Below, piece by piece: positions 1 through 4,420 of a stretch of 5,040 nucleotides of DNA. Origin of the DNA: CAKVLG01 sp045637805. GTDB lineage: Bacteria > Bacillota > Clostridia > Christensenellales > UBA1242. The translations under genes and the position numbers were made by a program. Every line of letters begins with the position of its first letter. The stretch's first letter is position 1. The stretch spans positions 1-5,040 of the forward strand of contig JAZUAE010000002.1 of the NCBI GenBank assembly GCA_045637805.1, read 5' to 3'. The notes below the pieces were generated by a model. It had not been told where the DNA came from, searched no databases, and saw only the letters and a list, made by a program, of their open reading frames with translations.

Positions 1-199
1 GCAACTTGCGAGATATGGTCAAGTTAGGATTGAAAACCAAGAAACAACAAATATTATTGCTGATAAAACCGACTTAGAAAAAGCCGGAAACATCGCAGAA
101 CAAATTATCGAAATTGCACAAAAGTATAAATCCTGTATGTCAAAACGGGATCAAAGAAAGTTAAAAAGTTTGATTAAAAGATTTAATAAGGTGGATTAA
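1..199 (+). CDS. 3' end of an unidentified phage-type gene (partial)
   Basis: The reading frame is open from the left edge (first complete codon at base 2) to a TAA at 197-199, giving the last 65 residues of a longer protein. The visible part starts with residues QLARYGQVRIENQETTN and is followed by a Lys/Glu-rich, probably helical segment ending KRFNKVD. It carries one Cys and no motif I can assign. The next gene starts 1 base after the stop, so the two are almost certainly cotranscribed and probably translationally coupled. Its position just before a DUF4417 gene would suit a terminase- or portal-type packaging gene, but that is inference from context only. The body of the gene lies outside the window. 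Confidence 0.75.
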   Translation, partial: QLARYGQVRIENQETTNIIADKTDLEKAGNIAEQIIEIAQKYKSCMSKRDQRKLKSLIKRFNKVD

Positions 200-200
200 T

Positions 201-821
201 ATGACTTGGCGAAATTTATTAAACGTACAAAATACCGAAAAAGGCTTTTTCCCGTCATCGAATTCGTACGGGATACCAGACATAAAAGTTGATGAATTTG
301 AAATAAAAGAACTGATTCCATATAGAGTTGATGGGAATAGAAACGGAACGGCTCACTTCTTTTTAGATGATTATAGATTCGAGCGTTGTTGGAAAAACCC
401 TGATTCACAAATTCCTGAATTAAAAAAATATGCAGGGGTGCTATCTCCTGACTTTTCAATGTACACAAACTATCCTGAAGCATACCAAATTTGGCAAGTT
501 TACAGGAATCGTTGGTGTACTTGTTATTGGCAGTCTAAAGGAATCAAGGTTATTCCGACAGTTAGTTGGTCTGATGAATCTAGTTATAAATACACATTCT
601 TGGGAATTCCTAAAAATTCAGTTGTTGCAATTGGAACAGTTGGAGTCCTTAACGATCCACAAGCTAAAAAACTCTTCTTGCAAGGTTTTAAAGAAATGTT
701 AAAACAACTTGAACCGAAAGAGATTTTGATTTATGGAAACAGACTGACCGAGCTTAACGAGTATAAAAATATCCGTTGGTTCGAGCCATATATGAACAAA
801 TTTAAAAAGAAAGCGAGGTAA
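201..821 (+). CDS. DUF4417 family protein
   Basis: This 206-residue protein resembles the DUF4417 family, which is frequent in phages, prophages and mobile elements of Firmicutes and has no established function. Recognisable blocks are FFLDDYRFE (53-61), YAGVLSPDFSMY (77-88), YRNRW (101-105), a WQSKGIKVIPTVSW stretch (110-123), and a hydrophobic strand GIPKNSVVAIGTVGV (135-149). A helix-strand region (about 157-178, ending ILIYG) and a basic tail FKKKAR complete it. The length is normal for the family. The ATG at 201 has an AAGGTGG Shine-Dalgarno at 188-194, inside the end of the upstream gene. No signal peptide or membrane segment is seen, so it is probably cytoplasmic or virion-associated. 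The TAA at 819-821 lies 2 bases before the next start, consistent with an operon. The family assignment is from memory of its conserved blocks. Confidence 0.85.
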   Translation: MTWRNLLNVQNTEKGFFPSSNSYGIPDIKVDEFEIKELIPYRVDGNRNGTAHFFLDDYRFERCWKNPDSQIPELKKYAGVLSPDFSMYTNYPEAYQIWQVYRNRWCTCYWQSKGIKVIPTVSWSDESSYKYTFLGIPKNSVVAIGTVGVLNDPQAKKLFLQGFKEMLKQLEPKEILIYGNRLTELNEYKNIRWFEPYMNKFKKKAR

Positions 822-823
822 AA

Positions 824-1465
824 ATGGGTGGCAGAGGCTCAAGTGGTAGCCACAACGCAGGTGGTAAATCATCAAAAAATATCGGAGCAGGAATTACTGA
901 TAGAAATGAACTTGTAAATTTATACAACAGTATATCAGGTAATTCCTCTTATACTGCTGAAGAACGTGTTAGAGCTATGAGTTCTATAAAAGAAAAAATT
1001 GATGCAATAGACAATAAAAAAGCTGAAGATTTGAAACAAAAAAGGCTTGATGCTTTAGCAAAAGCTCGTGCAAAACGAGCAGAAAATCTTAAAAATGGTG
1101 TAAAAACCGAAAAGAAACCAAGACAAACTAAAGCTAAAATGTCTATGGATAATACAGTCTATGATTTAAAAAGCCAACTAATTCGTAATGTTGATACCGA
1201 TGGTTACATTAGAAGTAGTGACTTCCGAGTTGAAGACTATGGAAACATTATAAGTGTTCAAGTCAGAGATTTAGGTAAATGGAAAAACCCATCACACGCT
1301 CGTTATGAGGAAGATTACGATTGGCAAGTTTTACATAAATCAAGTGGCAAGCAGATTGATAAAGTTGTTAAAAAAATGTCAAAAGCATCAGGTCGAAAAA
1401 TCAGTTGGTCTGCTGAAGAAAAGAATTGGATTTCATTTGATATAGAGAAAAAGAAAGGAGACTAG
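824..1465 (+). CDS. MGGRGS-type phage protein with C-terminal alpha/beta domain
   Basis: This 213-residue protein has three parts. Residues 1-23 are a Gly/Ser/Asn-rich, probably disordered leader beginning MGGRGS. Residues 27-105 are a basic, Lys/Ala/Glu-rich helical linker, likely partly coiled coil. Residues about 107-209 look like a compact domain with alternating strands and helices: GYIRSSDFRVEDYG (127-140), ISVQVRDLGKW (143-153), EEDYDWQVL (162-170), a basic helix IDKVVKKMSKASG (178-190), and KNWISFDIE (200-208). I recall similar RVEDYG / VRDLG / DYDWQV domains in other Firmicutes phage proteins but know no function. The SD GAGG (815-818) lies within the end of the DUF4417 gene, 5 bases before the ATG. 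The next gene starts 3 bases after the stop and shares the same N-terminal motif. There is no Cys and no obvious catalytic signature. Confidence 0.85.
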   Translation: MGGRGSSGSHNAGGKSSKNIGAGITDRNELVNLYNSISGNSSYTAEERVRAMSSIKEKIDAIDNKKAEDLKQKRLDALAKARAKRAENLKNGVKTEKKPRQTKAKMSMDNTVYDLKSQLIRNVDTDGYIRSSDFRVEDYGNIISVQVRDLGKWKNPSHARYEEDYDWQVLHKSSGKQIDKVVKKMSKASGRKISWSAEEKNWISFDIEKKKGD

Positions 1466-1468
1466 GTT

Positions 1469-2062
1469 ATGGGTGGTCGTGGCTCAGGTGGAAGTAGAAG
1501 TGGTGGTAGCATTGGCAAAAATTACAATGTGAATAGCAGGAGTTTTACGGATACAGTTAAAGACGAAATGGCGAATTTAACTGATGCAGAATTAAAAAAG
1601 GCTATTACAAATACTAGAAATGCAATGAATAGGGCTACTGCTAATTTAGTATATGAGCAAAACAAATTGCGAAAAATGAATGATGAATTTAGAAATGTTA
1701 AAATGACCGACTCTGATTATGAATCAAAGTCAAAAGCACTAGATAAGCAAATTGCAAAAGTTAGTGAGGCTCAATCCTATGCTAGTGCAAGAACTCAAAT
1801 TCATTATTTAGCGATTAATGAACGAAATAATATTAGAGAAAAACACGTTGCAAATAACATTAAGTCAATGACAAATGGTCAGTTAAATTCTTATTACAAT
1901 CGCAGTTATAGAGAGGGTAATAAAGCAAGAGATAAAGCTGAACGAACTAATAATAAAAAGATTCGAGAAAAATACACCAAAATTTATGAAGAACATTCTA
2001 GAAACTTTGATAGTGCTAACTTAGAACGAAGAAATCGTGGACTTGATGGCAGAGATTGGTAA
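1469..2062 (+). CDS. MGGRGS-type basic helical phage protein
   Basis: This 197-residue, cysteine-free and strongly basic protein starts with the same MGGRGS motif as its neighbour, then a Gly/Ser/Arg-rich tract to about residue 20. Residues 27-115 are predicted largely helical and heptad-like, with long runs of Lys, Glu, Asn and Ala, and could form a coiled coil. Two segments look weakly alike, ANLTDAELKKAITNTRNAM (35-53) and KSMTNGQLNSYYNRSYREG (132-150), suggesting an ancient internal repeat of an M/L-T-x-x-x-L helix start. The C-terminus ends GLDGRDW. The SD AAAGGAG sits at 1454-1460, 8 bases before the ATG. It is the last gene of the left operon: repeat R1 starts at the base after its TAA. 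Function is unknown; a nucleic-acid-binding or scaffold-like virion role is a guess based on charge and location. Confidence 0.85.
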   Translation: MGGRGSGGSRSGGSIGKNYNVNSRSFTDTVKDEMANLTDAELKKAITNTRNAMNRATANLVYEQNKLRKMNDEFRNVKMTDSDYESKSKALDKQIAKVSEAQSYASARTQIHYLAINERNNIREKHVANNIKSMTNGQLNSYYNRSYREGNKARDKAERTNNKKIREKYTKIYEEHSRNFDSANLERRNRGLDGRDW

Positions 2063-2100
2063 TTGTGTCGGAATGATACGAAACTCTGACAAATGACTTC

Positions 2101-2120
2101 CATTCCTGTGTATTGGAGTG
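2101..2120 (+). promoter_or_regulatory. Central hairpin of R1
   Basis: CATTCC at 2101-2106 pairs with GGAGTG at 2115-2120 (5 Watson-Crick pairs and one T-G). The 3' arm contains the GGAG that would act as ribosome-binding site for the mini-ORF starting at 2125, so folding would mask it. The arms differ in sequence from those of R2-R4 while pairing is kept. No T-run follows, so it is not an intrinsic terminator. Confidence 0.5.
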
Positions 2121-2124
2121 ATTA

Positions 2125-2145
2125 ATGTTGATGTACAAAATATAA
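2125..2145 (+). other. Possible leader mini-ORF in R1 (MLMYKI)
   Basis: An ATG in the conserved GATTAATG opens six codons and a TAA, with GGAG 6 bases upstream (2115-2118). The stop overlaps the SD of the DUF4268 gene (2144-2150). The start is in the same place in all four repeats, but the encoded peptide is not conserved. Whether it is translated is unknown. Confidence 0.3.
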
Positions 2146-2155
2146 GGAGGTCATT

Positions 2156-2956
2156 ATGACAGTAATTACAGCAGAAGAAGCACTAAAAAGCAGAGAAAAA
2201 TTTACCAATTACATTGGGAAAAATGCAGAGCCTGTTATTGAGGAAATCTTAAAAGATTATCCCCACAGAGTTTTGCATATTGTATTACCACAATTAACAC
2301 CAAGTTCAGATTTCTTATTAGAAGAGCTTGCAAAGTATTCAAGCATTCAAAAGACATATTTCTTTTGGTTTATTGCTAATGAAAAAGATTGGATATTACA
2401 GGCAGTTAACGCTTTAAACAACGGGTTAAAAGATAACTGTGGGGTATTTGTTATTAAAGCATTTTTGAACGGGGATAAAATGGGTTATGAATGCCTTTTG
2501 AAACCTCAGATTCAAGAAAAGAAACAAAGGGTTGTAAATACAAATACACCTGCGAAACAGCTTCAGCTTGAATATTGGCAAGCGTATTTTGATAAATGCG
2601 ATGAGTTACAAAGCGAAATGCAAGTTACTCCTGCACCTCGCCATTATCAATACATTGGAATTGGTAAAAAAGGTGTTCAGATAATGCAGACAGTAAGTAC
2701 AGTTGATAAATATATTGCAACTGAATTTTCAATAAACAGAGATAAATCAATATTTTATAAACTAGAAGAACACAAAGAACAAATCGAAAAAGCCCTCGGA
2801 ACTCTTGAATGGCATATAAAAGATGGAGTTGATTCTTGTAAAATTAGAAAAGTTATTTATTACGATATCTCAAATGAAATAATCAGAAGTGCAAAAGCAG
2901 AAGAACATATAAAGCTTGCTGAAAACTTTAAGAGAGTTTTTTCTAAATATTTATAA
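2156..2956 (+). CDS. DUF4268 domain protein, nuclease-like N-terminus probably degenerate
   Basis: This 266-residue protein has a C-terminal DUF4268-like domain (about 136-264). It opens with LEYWQAYFDKCDEL, then the core HYQYIGIGKKGVQIMQTVS (163-181) and YIATEFSINRDKSIFYKLEEHKEQIEKALG in two strand/helix blocks (186-215), and ends with an aromatic/basic helix NFKRVFSKYL. Such domains are usually preceded by a nuclease-like fold carrying a vDiv...ivIEnQ...tDhdHlgk..tYa pattern. Here residues 38-64 (RVLHIVLPQLTPS followed by FLLEELAKYSSI) align with that region by eye, but the expected Glu is Leu44, the following Asn is Pro45, and the upstream Asp strand is not evident. Catalysis is therefore doubtful. 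Residues 67-117 (FWFIANEKDW, then a helix and strands) fit the rest of the fold. The AAGGAGG SD 5 bases before the ATG predicts strong translation. It stands alone between R1 and R2. Roles in phage-host conflict or DNA binding are possible but unproven. Confidence 0.75.
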   Translation: MTVITAEEALKSREKFTNYIGKNAEPVIEEILKDYPHRVLHIVLPQLTPSSDFLLEELAKYSSIQKTYFFWFIANEKDWILQAVNALNNGLKDNCGVFVIKAFLNGDKMGYECLLKPQIQEKKQRVVNTNTPAKQLQLEYWQAYFDKCDELQSEMQVTPAPRHYQYIGIGKKGVQIMQTVSTVDKYIATEFSINRDKSIFYKLEEHKEQIEKALGTLEWHIKDGVDSCKIRKVIYYDISNEIIRSAKAEEHIKLAENFKRVFSKYL

Positions 2957-3052
2957 TATGTCCGAATGTTACGGAATCGTTCTGTATAGTTGATTTAAAG
3001 ACTATTCAGAGCGATTAATGTGTACACAAATAAAGCAAGAAAGGACAGTAAA
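2957..3052 (+). repeat. Leader repeat R2 (copy 2 of 4, most divergent)
   Basis: R2 starts directly after the DUF4268 stop. It keeps the 5' block as TATGTCCGAATGTTACGGAA, the GAGCGATTAATGTGT block (3009-3023) and the tail AAAGCAAGAAAGGA (3032-3045), with the ATG 7 bases after the SD. The middle is unlike the other copies and forms a long hairpin (2975-3016). The 5' block can form a perfect 4-bp stem, TCCG (2961-2964) with CGGA (2972-2975). The outer helix seen in R1, R3 and R4 is absent because its 5' strand has been replaced. Its 3' strand is instead the self-complementary TGTGTACACA at 3019-3028. Confidence 0.75.
2975..3016 (+). promoter_or_regulatory. Long hairpin in R2
   Basis: Positions 2975-2990 pair with 3001-3016 at 15 of 16 positions: one T-T mismatch (2985/3006), one T-G pair (2980/3011), and a 10-base loop TGATTTAAAG. 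The 3' arm ends in CAGAGCGATT, so it includes the SD-like AGAG of the mini-ORF at 3018. With no following T-tract it is not a typical terminator. It is the strongest secondary structure I see in the window. Confidence 0.75.
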
Positions 3053-3056
3053 ATGA
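3018..3056 (+). other. Possible leader mini-ORF in R2, overlapping the next start
   Basis: The ATG of GATTAATG opens 12 codons (MCTQIKQERTVK) and ends at a TGA that overlaps the start of the following gene as ATGA (3053-3056). This is the classical arrangement for translational coupling. The frame runs through the shared SD tail, so its residues simply reflect the repeat. Translation is unproven. Confidence 0.3.
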
Positions 3057-3262
3057 CTAACAAAGAAGAACGTAACTATTATGGATTCATGAATGAATTA
3101 GAAGAAATTTCTAAAAAATACGGAATCGGAATATTAGCTTGTGGCTGTTTTCAATATTCAGATGAAAATGGGTTTCAAAAAATAACTTATAGAAAAAACT
3201 TATCAGGCGATATTATCCCTGCTGAGATAGTTTTATCTGATGGCACAAAGTGCGAATTATAA
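3053..3262 (+). CDS. Small hypothetical protein (69 aa), first gene after R2
   Basis: I choose the ATG at 3053 because GAAAGGA (3039-3045) stands 7 bases before it, exactly as in R3 and R4. An in-frame GTG at 3020 would only add residues encoded by the repeat. The product starts with a charged helix (NNELEE-like, residues 4-21, ending ISKKYG), followed by a short hydrophobic strand IGILACGC with two Cys. A beta-rich end follows (FQKITYRKNL, then PAEIVLSDGTKCEL). I know no family. It has the helix-then-sheet look of many small phage early proteins. It is followed 10 bases later by the next small gene, with its stop overlapping that gene's SD (ATAAGGAG). Confidence 0.75.
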   Translation: MTNKEERNYYGFMNELEEISKKYGIGILACGCFQYSDENGFQKITYRKNLSGDIIPAEIVLSDGTKCEL

Positions 3263-3272
3263 GGAGCATAAA

Positions 3273-3476
3273 ATGGCAAAGAAAAATTTAAAAATATCAG
3301 CTTTAAAATATGAAATTTACCATAATATAGAGCAAACATTGGAAGTATTACAACAATTAGGGTTTGTTGCAAAGTCAGAAGTGTTCTCAGATAGTTTGGC
3401 AGAAGATTGGCTTTACAATGAGCCGTCAAACGAAGATATGAACAAAGTTTTAAATAAATTAGGGTATAAATTATAG
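3273..3476 (+). CDS. Small hypothetical protein (67 aa)
   Basis: The ATG at 3273 is chosen because TAAGGAG (3260-3266) lies just upstream; an earlier in-frame ATG at 3240 falls inside the previous gene and has no SD. The product begins MAKKNLKISALKYEIYHN, has a probable amphipathic helix (about 17-31, IEQTLEVLQQLGF), an acidic middle (SDSLAEDWLYNEPSNED), and a second helix MNKVLNKLGYKL. It is small, soluble, helical and without Cys. No family is recognised. It is the middle gene of the three-gene cassette between R2 and R3; its stop overlaps the SD of the next gene (TATAGGAGG). Confidence 0.75.
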   Translation: MAKKNLKISALKYEIYHNIEQTLEVLQQLGFVAKSEVFSDSLAEDWLYNEPSNEDMNKVLNKLGYKL

Positions 3477-3484
3477 GAGGTACA

Positions 3485-3703
3485 ATGATAGAACTAAACG
3501 GCATTTATAAAACCAAAATAATTAAAGGGATGAAACCCGATGAAAGCAATTATAAAGTTGTTTATATGAAAGACAACCTTTTAGTTTGTGAGAAAATGGA
3601 TGGCTATATGGCAGGAAGTCGTTCTTGTTTTTTAAAAGAATTTCTAATCGATCCCGACAAACCAGACGATATCTACGCACACTTTGAACCCGTTGAAAAA
3701 TAA
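3485..3703 (+). CDS. Small hypothetical protein (72 aa)
   Basis: The ATG at 3485 has a strong AGGAGG (3475-3480) that overlaps the stop of the preceding gene. The product looks beta-rich: LNGIYKTKIIKG, then YKVVYMKDNLLVCEKMDG (22-39), a loop with AGSRSCF, a short helix LKEFLID, and an acidic end DDIYAHFEPVEK. This pattern suggests a small barrel, similar in style (not clearly in sequence) to the 67-residue product at 4630. Two Cys are present but not as a metal-site pair. No family is recognised. It is the last gene of the R2 cassette; R3 starts directly after its TAA. Confidence 0.75.
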   Translation: MIELNGIYKTKIIKGMKPDESNYKVVYMKDNLLVCEKMDGYMAGSRSCFLKEFLIDPDKPDDIYAHFEPVEK

Positions 3704-3723
3704 ATGTGTCCGAATGATACGAA

Positions 3724-3775
3724 ACATACACAATAACTTCACTTTCCTTTAATTGCGAGTGATTAATGTTTGTGT
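3724..3775 (+). promoter_or_regulatory. Two-helix structure in R3
   Basis: ACATACACA (3724-3732) pairs with TGTTTGTGT (3767-3775), with one T-G pair and one C-T mismatch. It encloses the 6-bp stem 3739-3744 / 3757-3762. The equivalent outer helix in R4 is a perfect 9 bp: the T-G becomes C-G and the mismatch becomes C-G. Confidence 0.55.
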
Positions 3776-3777
3776 AA
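3766..3777 (+). other. Possible three-codon mini-ORF in R3 (ATG TTT GTG TAA)
   Basis: The ATG of GATTAATG is preceded by GAG 6 bases upstream (3757-3759) and followed by two codons and a stop. R4 has the same layout with ATG TGT GTG TAA. The start position is shared by all four repeats. Translation is not shown. Confidence 0.3.
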
Positions 3778-3802
3778 AACAAAGCAAGAAAGGATAAACA
3801 TT

Positions 3803-4036
3803 ATGGCAAAGACATTCTTAGTAAAATTTAACGCAAAGGTTCTTATCAACGGACAAATTCAAGTGGAAGCTAAAACTCAAGAAGAGGCTGAGGAATTAGC
3901 AGAAATGATATTACAAGAAACATTAAACAGCGAAGATTGTTTAGTTGAGTTAGAAAATGACGTATCAATTAGAGAAATGGAAGTTGATGGAACTTTTAAT
4001 GGCATATATATTGATGATGCAATGCCTTTAGATTAG
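3803..4036 (+). CDS. Small hypothetical beta-alpha-beta protein (77 aa)
   Basis: The ATG at 3803 is set by GAAAGGA at 3788-3794 in the R3 tail. A TTG-initiated extension from 3770 would only encode repeat sequence. The product reads as strand (KTFLVKFNAKVLI), strand (GQIQVEAK), helix (TQEEAEELAEMILQETL, residues 24-40), then strands (CLVELENDVSIREMEVDG) and an acidic end GIYIDDAMPLD. This is a ferredoxin-like small fold by pattern. It is strongly acidic overall, with Glu/Asp through the second half. No family is recognised. Acidic small phage proteins often bind host proteins, but nothing in the sequence identifies a target. A second gene follows 49 bases downstream. Confidence 0.75.
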   Translation: MAKTFLVKFNAKVLINGQIQVEAKTQEEAEELAEMILQETLNSEDCLVELENDVSIREMEVDGTFNGIYIDDAMPLD

Positions 4037-4085
4037 TACCTAAATGGCTGATACACGATTAAAAAATAAAGGATAAAATTGAATT

Positions 4086-4346
4086 ATGGAACGTATGATT
4101 AAACTCGCAGAAAGACGGAATAATAAGGTTATTGAAGAATTGACGTTGAGTGAATTCAAAATCAAATATAGCAATCAGCTTATCTCAACAATAAATTCTT
4201 ACAAACACCATATGGAATCAAAGGATGTTTTAAAGCCGTTTTTTATGCATTCAAACAAAAATTACACTTCGGATTTTTATTCCAATTTACAATGGAATTT
4301 CAACAGCTATTCCAACTTTAATTTTTACATTGCTCAGATTTATTAA
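4086..4346 (+). CDS. Small hypothetical protein (86 aa) with Asn/Phe/Tyr-rich tail
   Basis: The start is less certain than its neighbours: AAAGGA at 4068-4073 stands 12 bases before ATG 4086, which is long. The second ATG at 4095 has no better site. The first part (1-50) is a basic helical region, with LAERRNNKVIEELTLSEFKI then a segment with SYKHHMESKDVL. From about residue 58 the composition changes to NYTSDFYSNLQ and then repeated Asn/Phe/Ser/Tyr with almost no charge. That tail corresponds to an AT-rich stretch with ATTCCA at 4279 and 4309 and an inverted TGGAAT at 4293. It could be a genuine tail, or the product of an old frameshift or insertion. R4 begins directly after its TAA, which argues that this stop is the real end of the cassette. 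Confidence 0.6.
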   Translation: MERMIKLAERRNNKVIEELTLSEFKIKYSNQLISTINSYKHHMESKDVLKPFFMHSNKNYTSDFYSNLQWNFNSYSNFNFYIAQIY

Positions 4347-4366
4347 TTGTGTCGAAATGATACGAA

Positions 4367-4418
4367 ACACACACAATGACTTCACTTTCGCTTAATCACG
4401 AGCGATTAATGTGTGTGT
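4367..4418 (+). promoter_or_regulatory. Perfect 9-bp outer helix with inner hairpin in R4
   Basis: Positions 4367-4375 and 4410-4418 are exact reverse complements of alternating AC/GT. They enclose a 5-bp inner stem (4388-4392 with 4401-4405, loop of 8). The 3' strand covers the start of the mini-ORF at 4409. The helix is separated from the SD at 4431-4437 by a single-stranded A-rich stretch, so it need not block the main ribosome site. Confidence 0.6.
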
Positions 4419-4420
4419 AA
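4409..4420 (+). other. Possible three-codon mini-ORF in R4 (ATG TGT GTG TAA)
   Basis: Same position and layout as in R3, with GAG at 4400-4402 6 bases upstream. The start would be buried in the outer helix (4410-4418) when folded. Translation is not shown. Confidence 0.3.

Larger units (their letters stand above)
2063..2155 (+). repeat. Leader repeat R1 (structured intergenic repeat, copy 1 of 4)
   Basis: The 93 bases between the second MGGRGS gene and the DUF4268 gene match three later intergenic regions. R1 begins directly after the stop with TTGTGTCGGAATGATACGA, continues with the shared AATGACTTC (2092-2100), and has GGAGTGATTAATG at 2115-2127. A central hairpin pairs CATTCC (2101-2106) with GGAGTG (2115-2120) around an 8-base loop, with one G-T pair. 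An outer helix of 9 positions (2083-2091 with 2126-2134) pairs at 7, two of them wobble. Its 3' end differs from the other copies: AAAGCAAGAAAGGA is replaced by a canonical AAGGAGG (2144-2150), 5 bases before the ATG. Most likely it is a cis-acting leader; whether it also holds a promoter cannot be decided by eye. Confidence 0.8.
3704..3802 (+). repeat. Leader repeat R3 (copy 3 of 4)
   Basis: R3 fills the whole gap between two genes. It starts right after TAA with ATGTGTCCGAATGATACGA and ends with AAAGCAAGAAAGGA (3781-3794), 8 bases before the ATG. Including the start codon it aligns without gaps over 102 bases to R4, with about 13 differences by my count. An outer helix pairs 3724-3732 with 3767-3775 at 8 of 9 positions. 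An inner hairpin pairs TCACTT (3739-3744) with GAGTGA (3757-3762). No terminator-like T-run and no convincing -35/-10 pair were seen. Confidence 0.85.

Noticed and set aside
196..483. Minus-strand ORF of 95 codons opposite the DUF4417 gene
   Set aside because: It lies wholly antisense to a gene with recognisable family motifs, has no SD, and all other genes are on the + strand.
430..702. Plus-strand ORF of 90 codons in another frame of the DUF4417 gene
   Set aside because: It is fully contained in a well-supported coding region and has no good ribosome site.
2975..3016. Intrinsic terminator at the R2 hairpin
   Set aside because: The stem is AT-rich in its upper half and no T-run follows; the hairpin leads straight into a start region.
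3187..3504. Minus-strand ORF of 105 codons
   Set aside because: It is antisense to three tightly packed small genes with consistent SDs; its hydrophobic composition is what the reverse strand of AT-rich genes gives.
3522..3782. Minus-strand ORF of 86 codons
   Set aside because: It runs across the end of the 72-aa gene and most of repeat R3 on the opposite strand, with no ribosome site.
4037..4085. A degenerate fifth repeat before the 86-aa gene
   Set aside because: It shares only GATAC and an AAAGGATAAA tail with R3; the conserved blocks and hairpins are missing.
4347..4411. Sigma-A-type promoter in the repeats (TTGTGT with CACAAT, or TTCACT with GATTAA)
   Set aside because: Spacings and -10 matches are poor and not conserved across copies. 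A promoter may exist but the sequence does not show it.
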